This document shows, one piece after another, positions 26,104 through 36,800 of a stretch of DNA of 64,000 nucleotides (position 1 is its first letter; the number at the start of each line of letters is the position of its first letter). Both the position numbers and the translations under genes were made by a program. The notes beneath the pieces are model-generated. The model had not been told where the DNA came from, did no database searches, and worked only from the letters and a program-made list of their open reading frames with translations. Source of the stretch: Mediterranea sp. An20 (GTDB lineage: Bacteria > Bacteroidota > Bacteroidia > Bacteroidales > Bacteroidaceae); contig NZ_NFJV01000004.1 in NCBI RefSeq assembly GCF_002160055.1, forward strand, positions 95,863 to 159,862, in the 5' to 3' direction.

Positions 26104-27579
26104 ATGGAACAACCCTTACTCATTTACAACACCCTGCACCGGCAGAAGGAAGTATTCAAGCCGTTGCACGCCCCCCACGTGGGGATGTATGTCTGCGGTC
26201 CCACCGTCTACGGTGATCCGCACTTGGGACATGCACGTCCGGCCATTACGTTCGACTTGCTATTCCGCTATCTTAAACATTTGGGCTATCAGGTGCGCTA
26301 CGTACGCAACATCACCGATGTAGGCCATCTGGAACACGATGCCGACGAAGGCGAAGACAAGATTGCCAAGAAAGCCCGTCTGGAACAACTGGAGCCGATG
26401 GAGGTGGCACAATACTATGCCAACCGCTACCACGACGCCATGCGTGCCCTCAATGTCCTGCCACCCAGCATCGAGCCGCAGGCATCGGGGCACATCATCG
26501 AACAAATCGAATTGGTAAAAGAGATTCTGAAAAACGGCTATGCCTACGAAAGCCAAGGCTCCGTCTACTTCGATGTAAACAAGTATAATAAAGACCATCA
26601 TTACGGCATGCTATCGGGCCGCAACCTGGATGATGTGCTGAATACCACCCGCGAACTGGACGGCCAGGAGGAGAAACACAACCCCGCCGACTTCGCCTTG
26701 TGGAAGAAAGCACAGCCCGAACACATCATGCGATGGCCCTCACCTTGGAGTGACGGGTTCCCAGGCTGGCACTGCGAATGTACAGCCATGGGGCGCAAGT
26801 ATCTGGGCGCGCACTTCGACATACACGGGGGAGGCATGGATCTGGTCTTCCCGCATCACGAATGCGAGATTGCGCAGGCCGTGGCTTCGCAGGGTGATGA
26901 CATGGTGCACTACTGGATGCACAACAACATGATTACAATCAACGGACAGAAAATGGGCAAATCGCTGGGTAACTTCATCACACTGGAGCAATTCTTCACC
27001 GGACAGCACGAGAAACTGACACAGGCCTACACACCGATGACCATCCGCTTCTTCATCCTCCAGGCGCACTACCGCAGTACGGTGGACTTCAGCAACGAGG
27101 CCTTGCAGGCTGCTGAGAAAGGATTGGCCCGTCTGATGGATGCTATCCACGAGCTGGACAACCTGAAGCCGTCGACTGCCTCGTCGGTGAATGTACATGC
27201 GCTGGCCGCCAAGTGCTATGAGGCTATGAACGACGACCTGAACTCGCCCATTGTCATCGCACACTTGTTCGACGGAGCAAAGATGGTGAACAACATCGCT
27301 GCTGGCAACGATACCATCAGCGCCGAAGACCTGCAGGAATTGAAGGACATCTTCCAACTTTTTGCCTTCGATATCCTGGGACTGAAGGCTGAGAATACAT
27401 CCGATGCTGCCCGTGAGGAAGCTTTCGGCCACGTAGTGGACATGCTGCTGGAAGAGCGTGCCAAAGCGAAAGCCAACAAAGACTGGGCCACCAGCGACAA
27501 GATACGCAATGAACTGACAGCCTTAGGCTTTGAAATAAAAGACGGAAAGGAACGCACAGAATGGAAACTGAACAAATAA
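26104..27579 (+). CDS. cysS: Cysteinyl-tRNA synthetase
   Basis: 491 residues from ATG 26104. Class I signatures: [15 protein letters not shown] (HIGH form HLGH, preceded by the zinc-ligand Cys in YVCGPT), WHCECTAMG and [10 protein letters not shown] with further zinc ligands, and KMGKSLGNF as the KMSKS loop. It charges tRNA-Cys. The downstream thioesterase overlaps its end by 19 bp. Confidence 0.96.
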   Translation: MEQPLLIYNTLHRQKEVFKPLHAPHVGMYVCGPTVYGDPHLGHARPAITFDLLFRYLKHLGYQVRYVRNITDVGHLEHDADEGEDKIAKKARLEQLEPMEVAQYYANRYHDAMRALNVLPPSIEPQASGHIIEQIELVKEILKNGYAYESQGSVYFDVNKYNKDHHYGMLSGRNLDDVLNTTRELDGQEEKHNPADFALWKKAQPEHIMRWPSPWSDGFPGWHCECTAMGRKYLGAHFDIHGGGMDLVFPHHECEIAQAVASQGDDMVHYWMHNNMITINGQKMGKSLGNFITLEQFFTGQHEKLTQAYTPMTIRFFILQAHYRSTVDFSNEALQAAEKGLARLMDAIHELDNLKPSTASSVNVHALAAKCYEAMNDDLNSPIVIAHLFDGAKMVNNIAAGNDTISAEDLQELKDIFQLFAFDILGLKAENTSDAAREEAFGHVVDMLLEERAKAKANKDWATSDKIRNELTALGFEIKDGKERTEWKLNK

Positions 27580-27986
27580 AAGCGTTCTTCCAGAACGACC
27601 GCTTTGCCGCCAATGCAGGTGTCAAGCTACTGGAAGTGAGGGAGGGTTATGCAAAAGCATCCCTCACCATCACTCCCGAACACCTGAATGCCGGTGGACG
27701 TACACAAGGTGGGGCACTCTTCACCCTGGCGGATTTGGCATTGGCTGCTGCGGCCAATGCGCACGGTACCCTGGCTTTCTCGCTCTCATCGCACATCACC
27801 TTTCTCAGGGGGAGCCAGCAGGGAGACACGCTCATTGCCGAAGCCCGCGAACGATATATCGGGCGCACTACGGGCTGCTACCAGATAGACATCACCAACC
27901 AGGAAGGCAAACTCTTGGCGACGTTCGAGTCGAGCGTGTTCCGCATGAACGACAAACTGCCGTTTGCCACTGCACCTACTGACTAA
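27561..27986 (+). CDS. PaaI family hotdog-fold thioesterase
   Basis: 141 residues. The motif [25 protein letters not shown] is the 4HBT/PaaI active-site helix (HNxxG...GGxxFxLAD, with Asn at residue 43), followed by the beta strands [10 protein letters not shown] and [12 protein letters not shown]. It hydrolyses an acyl-CoA thioester; the substrate is not known. It starts inside the end of cysS, so it is translated from the same mRNA. Confidence 0.87.
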   Translation: METEQIKAFFQNDRFAANAGVKLLEVREGYAKASLTITPEHLNAGGRTQGGALFTLADLALAAAANAHGTLAFSLSSHITFLRGSQQGDTLIAEARERYIGRTTGCYQIDITNQEGKLLATFESSVFRMNDKLPFATAPTD

Positions 27987-28001
27987 TGCCCGCACGCAAT
28001 C

Positions 28002-29201
28002 ATGAAGAAGAGCGTCTTAGGTTGCCTCTGCCTGACTGCATTAGTGACAGCCTGCGCACCGCAGGTGGCCGACAACGAATATCTGATAGCTGGTACGGTA
28101 ACTGACGTACCGGACAGTACTGTCGTCCACCTGCAGAAACTAAACGACCAGTTCTTCACCGCAGTAGCCTGCGACACGGTAATGCAAGGACGATTTGAAC
28201 TGCGCGACACGGTATCTTCCTCACAGCGACTGTGCCTGACAATAAACGGGAAAGGTTACCCGAACTATTTACTGAACTTATGGGTAGCTCCCGGACAATA
28301 CATCGAACTGAAAGGAAACGGCAAACTGTTTCCCCTATGGGACGTAAAGAGTGACATCGCAGAGCAACAAGAGGAAAATCGCTTTGCCAACTATACCCGC
28401 GAGCCTCAGAAGCAAATACTGGAATATAACATCCAGGAAAGCGACATCCTGACAGAATTATCCGACAAGAAGCACCAAGGCAACAAAGAGTACCAAGAAG
28501 CCGCATGGAACAAAATCGACTCTATCCAAAGGCTATCGGTCCCCTTCATGCTGGAACGTACGCGAATGGAAGTGGAGTGTATGAAGACGGCACCTGTTTC
28601 ACAAATATGGTTGGAGAAACTGGAAACGAATGCTACCCTGACAAGGTTTGCTGCCGCTGACACTGCGTTCCAAGACTACGCTGCCTTTATCGCACCACTG
28701 AAGGAGTTGTACATGACCTTACCGGATTCCATCAAACAGACTGCTACGGCGCAAAAAGCTTATCATGCCTTATTCCCGAAGATAAAAGCAGGTGATGTTA
28801 TGACCGATGGAACCTTATATGACCCCGACGGAAACGAGCATCATCTGGCTGAATTCAAAGGTCAATACATCTTGCTGGACTTCTGGAGCCAGACGTGCGG
28901 CCCGTGTCGGCGAGCCATTCCCGAACTGGAGGAAGTAGCCCGGACGTATGCCGGCCGTCTGACTGTGGTCTGCATCAGCACCGACCCCCAGGAGGTATGG
29001 AAGCAATGCCTTCAGATAAAAGGAATGAAAGGCATCCAATGGAACGAACTGCGCAACGACGGCGGCGGACTGCAAGCTGATTATGGCGTACAGGGGCTTC
29101 CGCATTACGTGCTTATCGCGCCAGACGGGAAAGTGAAACATGTCTGGGCCGGCTACTGGAAAGGAGTGATCCGGACGATTCTGGAAACACATATAAACTA
29201 A
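28002..29201 (+). CDS. TlpA-like thioredoxin lipoprotein with N-terminal DUF4369-type domain
   Basis: 399 residues. The lipobox ends at Cys18 (LTALVTAC), so the protein is lipid-anchored. An N-terminal beta domain (~25-110, AGTVTDVPDSTVVHLQKL) resembles DUF4369, a helical middle follows, and the C-terminal thioredoxin fold (~265-399) has FWSQTCGPCRRAIPELEE with Cys299 and Cys302. It is probably a thiol:disulfide oxidoreductase facing the periplasm. It starts 16 bp after the thioesterase gene, though a functional link is not evident. Confidence 0.88.
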   Translation: MKKSVLGCLCLTALVTACAPQVADNEYLIAGTVTDVPDSTVVHLQKLNDQFFTAVACDTVMQGRFELRDTVSSSQRLCLTINGKGYPNYLLNLWVAPGQYIELKGNGKLFPLWDVKSDIAEQQEENRFANYTREPQKQILEYNIQESDILTELSDKKHQGNKEYQEAAWNKIDSIQRLSVPFMLERTRMEVECMKTAPVSQIWLEKLETNATLTRFAAADTAFQDYAAFIAPLKELYMTLPDSIKQTATAQKAYHALFPKIKAGDVMTDGTLYDPDGNEHHLAEFKGQYILLDFWSQTCGPCRRAIPELEEVARTYAGRLTVVCISTDPQEVWKQCLQIKGMKGIQWNELRNDGGGLQADYGVQGLPHYVLIAPDGKVKHVWAGYWKGVIRTILETHIN

Positions 29202-29239
29202 GAGGGAACAACAAGAGCCAGTTCCATTCCACACAGAAT

Positions 29240-29283
29240 CAGCCCCCTGCCGGATAGTCTGACAGCTTTCCGGCAGGGGGCTG
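29240..29283. terminator. Bidirectional terminator-like hairpin
   Basis: Perfect 15-bp GC-rich stem (CAGCCCCCTGCCGGA and its complement) with a 14-nt loop between the convergent TlpA-like and DUF3108 genes; no T tract. Confidence 0.7.
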
Positions 29284-29310
29284 AGTCTACCCGTCATTAT
29301 GTTTTCGGTC

Positions 29311-30225
29311 TTACTTCACCAACGACTTCAGCGGATAGCGGTTGCCCTCTACGCCTGTAAAAAACGCCTTAGCCGAACCAAAACTAAGGTACATATCCAG
29401 ACGGATAGGCAAATGGTTATCGTCATCAGAAACAAAGAAGGTAATGACTTCTTTCTCGGCGCCTTCCTTATCATATTCTACAAAAGAGAACACCAGACAG
29501 CGATAGGTATGCCCATCCTTGGCTTCCACATTGTCTGTCCCTCTGTATATCAGAGTCTGCTGCTCTACTTTCCGACCGGTGGCCATTGGGAAGTGTACCT
29601 TATCGCCCACCTTGAAATCTGCAGGATTCCATGAGCGGGCCTGCCCCAGAATACTGAGCATATCAAAGATGCAGCCACTTTCGGCCGTATATTCCATTTC
29701 CTGCGGGGCCCGTACCTCACTATACCACGTGCGCCGCTGCTTGACGTGTGACACCCCGTTGCTGTACGAGAACCAGGCTTCGTCCCGCGTGTGGCGCTTT
29801 CCTTCTTCGGCAGCTTTGCAGAAATAAAGCGGCTCCAGGCGGTCGGTGACATAGCAAGTCAGCGTATCGCGCATTTTGAAAAAGAAATCGGCACGCTTGC
29901 TGGTATGTGACTTCAGACGGAAGCAGTAGCCAGGCTTGCCTTCATATTCCGTCTTATCCGTGGTCAGTTCGGCTGTGCCCACCTTTATCCAGATAAACTT
30001 CCAGTTGAACATCAGATTGTAAGAGATGCGCTCACCCGGCAAGAACGCCGTGTTCTTAGCCCCGCACTGAGCGGAGACTTCGGTGGCAAACATCACGAGC
30101 CAGCACACCAGCAAAGCGCATATCCACTTGCCAGCACAAGGCAAAGCCTTTTTAGTAACTGTAGCCCCGGCCGCTATTGCCCGAGCTGCTTCGGTTGTTC
30201 CGGTTTTTGTTTTTCTTGTCTTCAT
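29311..30225 (-). CDS. DUF3108 domain-containing exported protein
   Basis: 304 residues from the ATG at 30225; the hydrophobic export segment WICALLVCWLVMFATEVSAQ lies at residues ~34-53, preceded by an unusually long basic tail. The mature part begins CGAKNTAFLPGERISYNLMFNWKF, the DUF3108 start, and keeps the domain's strands to the C-terminus. The ATG lies inside the upstream gene, a 74-bp overlap; a shorter start nearer the hydrophobic segment (for example TTG) is possible. DUF3108 proteins are envelope proteins of unknown role. Confidence 0.8.
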   Translation of the reverse strand: MKTRKTKTGTTEAARAIAAGATVTKKALPCAGKWICALLVCWLVMFATEVSAQCGAKNTAFLPGERISYNLMFNWKFIWIKVGTAELTTDKTEYEGKPGYCFRLKSHTSKRADFFFKMRDTLTCYVTDRLEPLYFCKAAEEGKRHTRDEAWFSYSNGVSHVKQRRTWYSEVRAPQEMEYTAESGCIFDMLSILGQARSWNPADFKVGDKVHFPMATGRKVEQQTLIYRGTDNVEAKDGHTYRCLVFSFVEYDKEGAEKEVITFFVSDDDNHLPIRLDMYLSFGSAKAFFTGVEGNRYPLKSLVK

Positions 30226-32101
30226 CCGGTTTTTGTTTTTTCAATTCGTCAGGTTTTTGTTTATCGCGTGGCCGGTCTTTGATGTTCCAGCTTTGGCGCA
30301 GTTCAAAATTTGCTTTCAGGTCCAATACCTGCCAGTAGTAGTACACAGCTTCGGGCTGGCGTTTCGCAGCATAATCCCCCGTGTCCCACTTCCCGTTTCC
30401 GTTGGTGTCATTGATGAGCCGGGCCCCATACTTGCCGGGGTTCAGGAAATAGAAGTCGGCACGTCCCTCGACAACGGGCACCGTGCGCAGCACCTTGTCT
30501 TGTCCGTCCAGCAATTCGACGAAAGCCACAGAATCGGCACCGGTAATATCAAAGAATATCTGCCCGTATTCTTCCAACGCCTTGGCCTTGAAGTCCTTTT
30601 TCACCTTATCGGTAAACAGGCCGTAAATGCCGTGTATGGCCGTAGAGTCAATCTCGAAGGTATAGCTTTCTCCCGGTTCCCAATCGGCAAAGATGTTATA
30701 CTTCTTGATGTCTGCCGTATCTTGCTGGAAATCGAAAGGAATATCGTTCCACAGCGTATCCACTTTCTGCCTGAGGTGGAAAGCAGAAGTATCAATGCGG
30801 GCAATAGGTTCGGTGAAAGAGACCGTCAGATAGTCGTAAATATCCATAGCCGAAGGAGCATACACGTCGACCGGCAGGAATTCTGTCTCCGGCTTATCCT
30901 CTTCCTCTTCCCCTTTCTTGCGGCGTTTTTTCCGTTCCTTTTCCTTCTTCTCCCGTTCCTTGGCCTTTTCCTCCTCGGTTTTAGGTTTTACCTTCGACAC
31001 GAGCGCCAACGTATCGGTACGTGGTACCAGCTGATTCAGCGTATCGGTATACAGATAAGTCAGCTCCATTTTCAGCGTATCCAGCTTGTAGATAAGCGAG
31101 TCTTTAATCCAATAGTCCAGTGTATCGATGCGTCCCGTAGGCTTTTCGATGATAAAGGCATCGGTCGCATCGAAATTCATGCCTTTCAGAAGCGGCAAGG
31201 TATCGGCAGGAGCCGTGAAACAAAGGCTGAAACGCTGCATCACGGGGCGCTCGCTTTTGGCCAGGCGCTGGGCCCGGGTAATTTTTTCCTTAAAGGACAT
31301 CAGGATAAGGTCGTCGGGCATGAAACGTGTATAGCCCCGCTGCACGATGGTATCAATGGTCAGCGTGTCTATCCAGAAGGTATCGGGACGCACGGCAGGC
31401 TCACACATAGGTATGACCAGCGAATCGGCATAAGCGATGTTCTCCGTAGGCTGTGAAAAATAATAGTTCTGGTCGCCATCCATCAGTCCGTAGATGCGAT
31501 AGCGTCCGGGCGCGATGCCCCGGATGGAGAAACGCCCCCGGCTGTCCGTGCGCCCCACGCGGTCGAAGGGCAGGCTCGTGAAGGCCGAGTCTTCGAGGTT
31601 AGCGTGCAGGCCCACCAGCATATTCTTCACCGGCTCCAGGTCGGCAGCGTTGAGCAAGATGCCACTCACCTGCAGGGAGTCGATGTGATCGCCGGTAGAG
31701 AAAGTGAAGGCAAAGTCGTAAAGCGGATTGCCTTCGTTGTTGTCTTGTATGGCATCGGAGAAGTCGATGGTGTAGGTCATATTGGGTTTCAACGTATCTT
31801 CCAGGTCGATAAGCACCCGCTTGCCCGAAGCACGCACGTTGGGCTGCTGCACCTGCGGAGGCGAGATAACCACTTTTTCGCCCGGATTATCCAGTTTGAT
31901 GTATTCATCGAACTCAATGCGGACACGCGGGCGGTTATAATTCAGCGCACCTGGAGTGGGAGTGCTGCGTAGGAACAGAGGGGGGGTCTCATCCAAAGGA
32001 CCTCCTTCGATGCGCCCCACACTGGCACATGAATACAAGATGGCCACACCGGCCAACGTCCCCACCAGACGGCGAATGAATAGCTTCTTCTTGATCATCA
32101 T
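30152..32101 (-). CDS. Large lipoprotein with N-terminal Ig-like (Big_5) domain
   Basis: 649 residues. Lipobox AILYSCAS gives a lipidated Cys near residue 26, followed by GGPLDETPPLFLRSTPTPGALN and an Ig-like domain ending in MTYTIDFSDAIQDNNEGNPL, the common layout of Bacteroidota Big_5 lipoproteins. A carboxypeptidase-regulatory-like segment (GRFSIRGIAPGRYRIYGLMDGD) comes next. A dense Lys/Glu stretch lies near residues 368-405, and the C-terminus is basic and Asn/Ser-rich. Role unknown; it may be an envelope scaffold. It overlaps DUF3108 by 74 bp. Confidence 0.82.
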   Translation of the reverse strand: MMIKKKLFIRRLVGTLAGVAILYSCASVGRIEGGPLDETPPLFLRSTPTPGALNYNRPRVRIEFDEYIKLDNPGEKVVISPPQVQQPNVRASGKRVLIDLEDTLKPNMTYTIDFSDAIQDNNEGNPLYDFAFTFSTGDHIDSLQVSGILLNAADLEPVKNMLVGLHANLEDSAFTSLPFDRVGRTDSRGRFSIRGIAPGRYRIYGLMDGDQNYYFSQPTENIAYADSLVIPMCEPAVRPDTFWIDTLTIDTIVQRGYTRFMPDDLILMSFKEKITRAQRLAKSERPVMQRFSLCFTAPADTLPLLKGMNFDATDAFIIEKPTGRIDTLDYWIKDSLIYKLDTLKMELTYLYTDTLNQLVPRTDTLALVSKVKPKTEEEKAKEREKKEKERKKRRKKGEEEEDKPETEFLPVDVYAPSAMDIYDYLTVSFTEPIARIDTSAFHLRQKVDTLWNDIPFDFQQDTADIKKYNIFADWEPGESYTFEIDSTAIHGIYGLFTDKVKKDFKAKALEEYGQIFFDITGADSVAFVELLDGQDKVLRTVPVVEGRADFYFLNPGKYGARLINDTNGNGKWDTGDYAAKRQPEAVYYYWQVLDLKANFELRQSWNIKDRPRDKQKPDELKKQKPDEDKKNKNRNNRSSSGNSGRGYSY

Positions 32102-32126
32102 TGGTTATTAAGCGTTCTATGCGTTG

Positions 32127-32134
32127 CAAAAATA
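32127..32134 (-). promoter_or_regulatory. -7 box of the Ig-like lipoprotein gene
   Basis: TATTTTTG on the minus strand, 26 bp before the ATG; no -33 box at normal spacing. Confidence 0.5.
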
Positions 32135-32264
32135 CGTCTTCTCTTTCAATCTGAGGTATAGCGTTACATTATTTTAACCCTACAAAGGGAGGTATAAGGC
32201 AACAAAGACATCAAACGGGCACCTCCACCGTCTCCAGACACGGCTCAAAACGCCTATGCCCAAG

Positions 32265-32352
32265 AGGCAGACTGCTTGTCTATAAGAAGCGCAGTGCTTG
32301 TATGTGGGAAGCACGGTGCTTGTATAGAAGAAGCAGACCGCCCAGCATACAG
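32265..32352. repeat. Intergenic 22-bp-period array, four units
   Basis: Units at 32265, 32287, 32309 and 32331, all exactly 22 bp. First halves: AGGCAGACTGC, AAGCGCAGTGC, AAGCACGGTGC, AAGCAGACCGC; the second halves of the first three are TTGT-A-T-rich. It lies between divergent genes. Confidence 0.75.
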
Positions 32353-32458
32353 GCTCTGGCACCGCCTTCTCCTTGCTTATAATCAACAAAGAACCTTTTC
32401 TCTTTAAAAACATAGTTAAAAAGATAGCTTTTACCTATATAATACAGAAAGAAAAGAA

Positions 32459-32466
32459 TAACTTTG
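32459..32466 (+). promoter_or_regulatory. -7 box of the efflux operon
   Basis: TAACTTTG, giving a 5' leader of about 110 nt. No -33 box seen and no recognised operator. Confidence 0.5.
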
Positions 32467-32583
32467 CGCCCGAAAACTGTAAAAGCGCATTCAGTTTTCA
32501 CCCTATGGGTTCGGGGACCAGCCTTCGCTGAGGCCGCAGAGGCGATGGGAGGGTTCTGTCATAAGAAACAATATACAATATAT

Positions 32584-33777
32584 ATGAGAACAAAAATGAA
32601 TATGAAGAGTAGATTAGTATTACTGGCCTGTTGCCTGGCACTGCTCAGCAGCTGCAAGAACGGCAACGGCGGTGAAGCGAAAGCCCCCGAGTATGCAGTG
32701 ATTACCGCACAGACCACCACTGCCAAACTGACGAACAGCTACCCGGCCACCATCAAGGGTAAGCAAGACGTGGAAATCCGTCCGATGGTAAGCGGATTCA
32801 TCACGAAACTGCACGTAGACGAAGGTTCGGTCGTAAAGAAAGGACAAGTGCTGTTCACCATCGACCAGGTGCAGTACAAAGCTGCCGTAGAAACAGCACA
32901 AGCTGCTGTGGCAACAGCCGAAGCAGCCTTGCAGACCCAAGAGCTGACCACGAAGAATAACCGCGAGCTGAACAAACGCGGCATCGTGAGCGACTACCAG
33001 TTGAGCACATCTGAAAATCAGCTGGCGCAGGCAAAGGCTTCGCTGGCACAGGCAAAAGCTTCGCTGACCAATGCCGTGCGCAACCTGCAATATACTGAGG
33101 TGACCAGCCCCAGCGACGGCATCGTGGGACAGATTCCCTACCGTGTAGGAAGCCTGGTAAGCGCTTCGATGTCGACCCCCATGACCACCGTGGCCGACAA
33201 CTCGGAGATGTTCGCCTACTTCTCCATGACCGAACGCCAGCTGCTGGACATGATACGCGAAGGAGGCAGCATGACGGAGATTCTGAACAAGATGCCTGAC
33301 ATCAACCTGCAACTCATCGATGGCTCCATCTATCCGGACAGCGGTCGCGTGGAAACTATCAGCGGCGTCATCGACCCGACTACCGGTTCGGTAAGCATGC
33401 GTGCCATGTTCCCCAACAAACACAACGTGCTGCGCAGCAACTCGACAGGTAACGTCATCTTCCCCAACATTCTGACGGATGTCATCCTCATCCCGCAGTC
33501 GGCTACTACAGAAATTCAGGACAAGAAGTTCGTCTTTGTCCTCCAGGCCGATAATACGGTAAAGAACACCGAGATACAGGTCTACACCCTGAATGACGGC
33601 CAGAACTACTACGTGACCGGTGGTTTGAAGCCCGGCGACAAGGTGGTCATCGAAGGCGTACAGACTTTGGACGACGGACAGGCTATCACACCCATCACGC
33701 CTGCTGAGAAGGAGGCTGCCTACAAGCAGGCTCTGGAAGACCAGAAAAACGGGAACATTCAGACTGCATTCCAATAA
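32584..33777 (+). CDS. RND efflux periplasmic adaptor (AcrA type), lipoprotein
   Basis: 397 residues from ATG 32584; two further in-frame ATGs (32596, 32602) would also serve. Lipobox ALLSSCKNG near residue 24. Then the membrane-fusion-protein order: beta barrel start, lipoyl half VEIRPMVSGFITKLHVDEGS, helical hairpin (~100-180) with repeated AQAKASL, second lipoyl half SPSDGIVGQ, barrel and C-terminal domain. It links the inner-membrane pump to the outer-membrane channel. First gene of the operon. Confidence 0.94.
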   Translation: MRTKMNMKSRLVLLACCLALLSSCKNGNGGEAKAPEYAVITAQTTTAKLTNSYPATIKGKQDVEIRPMVSGFITKLHVDEGSVVKKGQVLFTIDQVQYKAAVETAQAAVATAEAALQTQELTTKNNRELNKRGIVSDYQLSTSENQLAQAKASLAQAKASLTNAVRNLQYTEVTSPSDGIVGQIPYRVGSLVSASMSTPMTTVADNSEMFAYFSMTERQLLDMIREGGSMTEILNKMPDINLQLIDGSIYPDSGRVETISGVIDPTTGSVSMRAMFPNKHNVLRSNSTGNVIFPNILTDVILIPQSATTEIQDKKFVFVLQADNTVKNTEIQVYTLNDGQNYYVTGGLKPGDKVVIEGVQTLDDGQAITPITPAEKEAAYKQALEDQKNGNIQTAFQ

Positions 33778-33780
33778 TCC

Positions 33781-33888
33781 ATTAAATGATGAATGAAGAA
33801 TCGCCGCTCCGCGGCAACATGAAGAATCTTGTTCGAAACACGGGACGCCCTTCATTCTCAAAGCTTCATTCTTAATTCCTCATTAAAT
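33781..33888. repeat. Inverted pair of an AATGAAGAATTAAGAATGA-like motif, first gap of the efflux operon
   Basis: 33781-33802 and 33864-33888 are inverted copies of a motif like ATTAATGAnGAATnAAGAAT, and could fold as a stem in the mRNA between the adaptor and pump genes. The rest of the gap is GC-richer with CCGCTCCGCGGC. Confidence 0.6.
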
Positions 33889-33896
33889 ATAATAGT

Positions 33897-36800
33897 ATGA
33901 ATTTATCAAGATTTATAAACCGTCCGGTACTGTCCACAGTAATCTCCATCCTGCTGGTCATCCTGGGTTTCATCGGACTGGCCACGCTGCCCGTTACCCA
34001 GTACCCGGACATCGCGCCCCCCACCATCAGCGTGAGCGCAACCTATACGGGCGCCAACGCCCAGACCGTACTGAATGCGGTCGTCTCGCCGTTGGAAGAC
34101 CAGATCAACGGTGTGGAAAACATGATGTACATGACCTCCGATGCCTCCAACAACGGTTCGGCCTCCATCACCGTCTACTTCAACCAGGGCACCGACCCGG
34201 ACATGGCGCAGGTGAACGTGCAGAACCGCGTAACTGCCGCCGAGGGCCTGCTGCCGCAGGAAGTGACGCAAATCGGTGTGACCACCCGTAAGCGTCAGTC
34301 GTCCATGCTGATGATTTTCACCATCTACGACATGGAGGACAAGTATAACATTGAGTTCATTGAGAACTACGCCAGCATCAACATCATCCCGGAAATCAAG
34401 CGTGTATCCGGCGTGGGCGATGCCTTCGTGATGGGTGCCGACTACTCCATGCGTATCTGGCTGAAGCCGGACGTCATGTCGCAGTACAAGCTCATCCCCG
34501 CCGACATCAGCTCTGCCCTGGCCGAACAGAACATTGAGGCCGCCCCCGGCCAGTTCGGCGAACGTAGTAACCAGACGTTCCAATACACCATCCGCTACCG
34601 CGGACGCCTGCAAAGTACCGAGGAATTCGAGAACATCGTCATCAAGTCCCTGCCGGACGGCGAACTGCTGCGCCTAAAGGACGTGGCCGACATCGAGTTG
34701 GGACGTAACAGCTACGGCTTCGATGCCACCGTGGACGGCCACAAGGGTGTCAGCTGTATCGTGTTCCAGATGGCCGGCACCAACGCCACGCAAACCATTC
34801 AGGACTTGGAAAAAGTACTGGACGACATGCAGAAGAACATGCCTGCCGGTATTGGCGTCAACATCGCCCAAAGCGCCAATGACTTCCTCTTCGCCTCCAT
34901 CCACGAGGTGGTGAAGACCCTTATTGAGGCGTTCATACTGGTGTTCATCGTGGTGTACATCTTCCTGCAGGATATGCGCTCCACGCTGATTCCCGCCATC
35001 GCCATCCCTGTGGCCTTGATTGCCACGTTCTTCGCCCTGAAAATAATCGGCTTTAGTATCAACCTGCTGACCCTGTCGGCCATGGTGCTGGCCATCGCCA
35101 TCGTGGTCGACGACGCCATAGTCGTCGTCGAGGGCGTCCATGCCAAGCTGGACCAGGGCTACAAGTCGGCCCGTCTGGCTGCCATCGACGCCATGCACGA
35201 ACTGGGAGGTGCCTTGGTCAGCATCACGTTGGTCATGATGTCCGTGTTCATCCCCGTGAGCTTCATGGGCGGTACGGCCGGTACATTCTATCAGCAGTTC
35301 GGTCTGACCATGGCCATTGCCATCTTCTTCTCGGCAGTCAACGCCCTGACACTGAGTCCTGCCCTGTGTGCCATTTTCCTGAAACCGCATAACACGGAAG
35401 GACACGATGAAACAACGTTGAAGGAACGTATCGGCACTGCCACCAAGGAGGCACGCAAGATATGGATTCAGCGCTATGCCCAAAGCCTGGGCAAATTCAT
35501 GAAGCCGAAACTGACCATCATCTTCACTTGTGTGGCCATCATCGGCATGATATTCGGCATGTTCAGCTTTGAAGAACATCCGCTGCTCTGCCCCATCTTC
35601 ATTGTCATCAGTGTCCTGGCTGTTGCCGGTATGACAACCGACAAGTTCAAGCAGACGTTCAACGCAGACTACGACAACCTCTTGGGTAAATATAAAAAGC
35701 AGGTGCTGAAGTTCATCCAAAGACGCTGGCTGAGCGCCAGCCTGGTAGTGGGCTCCATCGTGCTCCTGATGGTCTTCATGCAGGTGACACCTACCGGCAT
35801 GGTGCCTAACGAAGACACAGGTACCATCATGGGTGCCGTGACACTGCCTCCCGGCACATCGCAAGAACGTGCCCAGCAGATTCTGGCCCGCGTAGACAGT
35901 CTGGTAGCAGCCGAACCCGCAGTGCAGTCGCGTACCATTATCTCGGGTTACAGCTTCATCGGCGGTCAAGGCCCCGGCTACGGTTCGGTCATCATCAAGC
36001 TGAAACCTTGGGAGGAGCGCTCGACAATGCAAAACTCTACCATTGTCTATGCTACGTTGTTCATGCGTGCGCAGAAGATTATCAAGGAAGCACAGGTATT
36101 GTTCTTCGCTCCGCCTATGATTCCGGGTTACTCCGTATCTACGGACATTGAGCTGAACATGCAGGATAAGACGGGTGGCGACTTGAACCGCTTCTACAGT
36201 GTGGTACAGGACTACATGGCTGCTTTGGAGAAACGCCCTGAAATCACATCGGCAGCCACGAACTTCAACCCCAGCTTCCCGCAATATCAACTGGACATTG
36301 ATGCGGCTGCATGTAAACGTGCAGGCATTAGTCCCAACGATATCCTAAGTGTGATGCAGGGATACTATGGAGGCTTGTATGCATCCAACTTCAACAGTTT
36401 CGGTAAGATGTACCGTGTCATGATACAAGGTGAGCGTGATGCGACCAAGAATCTGGAATCGCTGGAAAGCATCATGGTACGCAACTCTAACGGTGATATG
36501 GCTCCTATCAGCCAATTCGTAAAGCTGACCAAGGTCTACGGTCCGGATGTCATCAGCCGATTCAACTTGTACACGTCCATGAAAGTGATGGTAGCACCGG
36601 CCACAGGTTATACCTCCGGTCAGGCTCTGCAAGCCATCGCCGAAGTGGCCGACCAGAACTTGCCTGCCGGCTTCGGATACGAACTGGGTGGTATGGCACG
36701 TGAGGAGGCCGAGACAAGCGGCAGCACAACCGGACTTATCTTCGTGCTCTGCTTCGTATTCGTTTATCTGCTGTTGAGTGCCCAGTACGAGAGCTACATT

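Noticed and set aside
32265..32352. CRISPR array for the 22-bp repeats
   Set aside because: Units follow each other directly without spacers, are too short and imperfect, and no cas genes are nearby.
32620..33861. 413-codon minus-strand frame opposite the efflux adaptor
   Set aside because: Composition and position show it to be a shadow of the adaptor gene.
34674..36290. 538-codon minus-strand frame opposite the RND pump
   Set aside because: His/Gln/Asp-rich low-complexity composition typical of an antisense shadow; the pump on the plus strand is certain.
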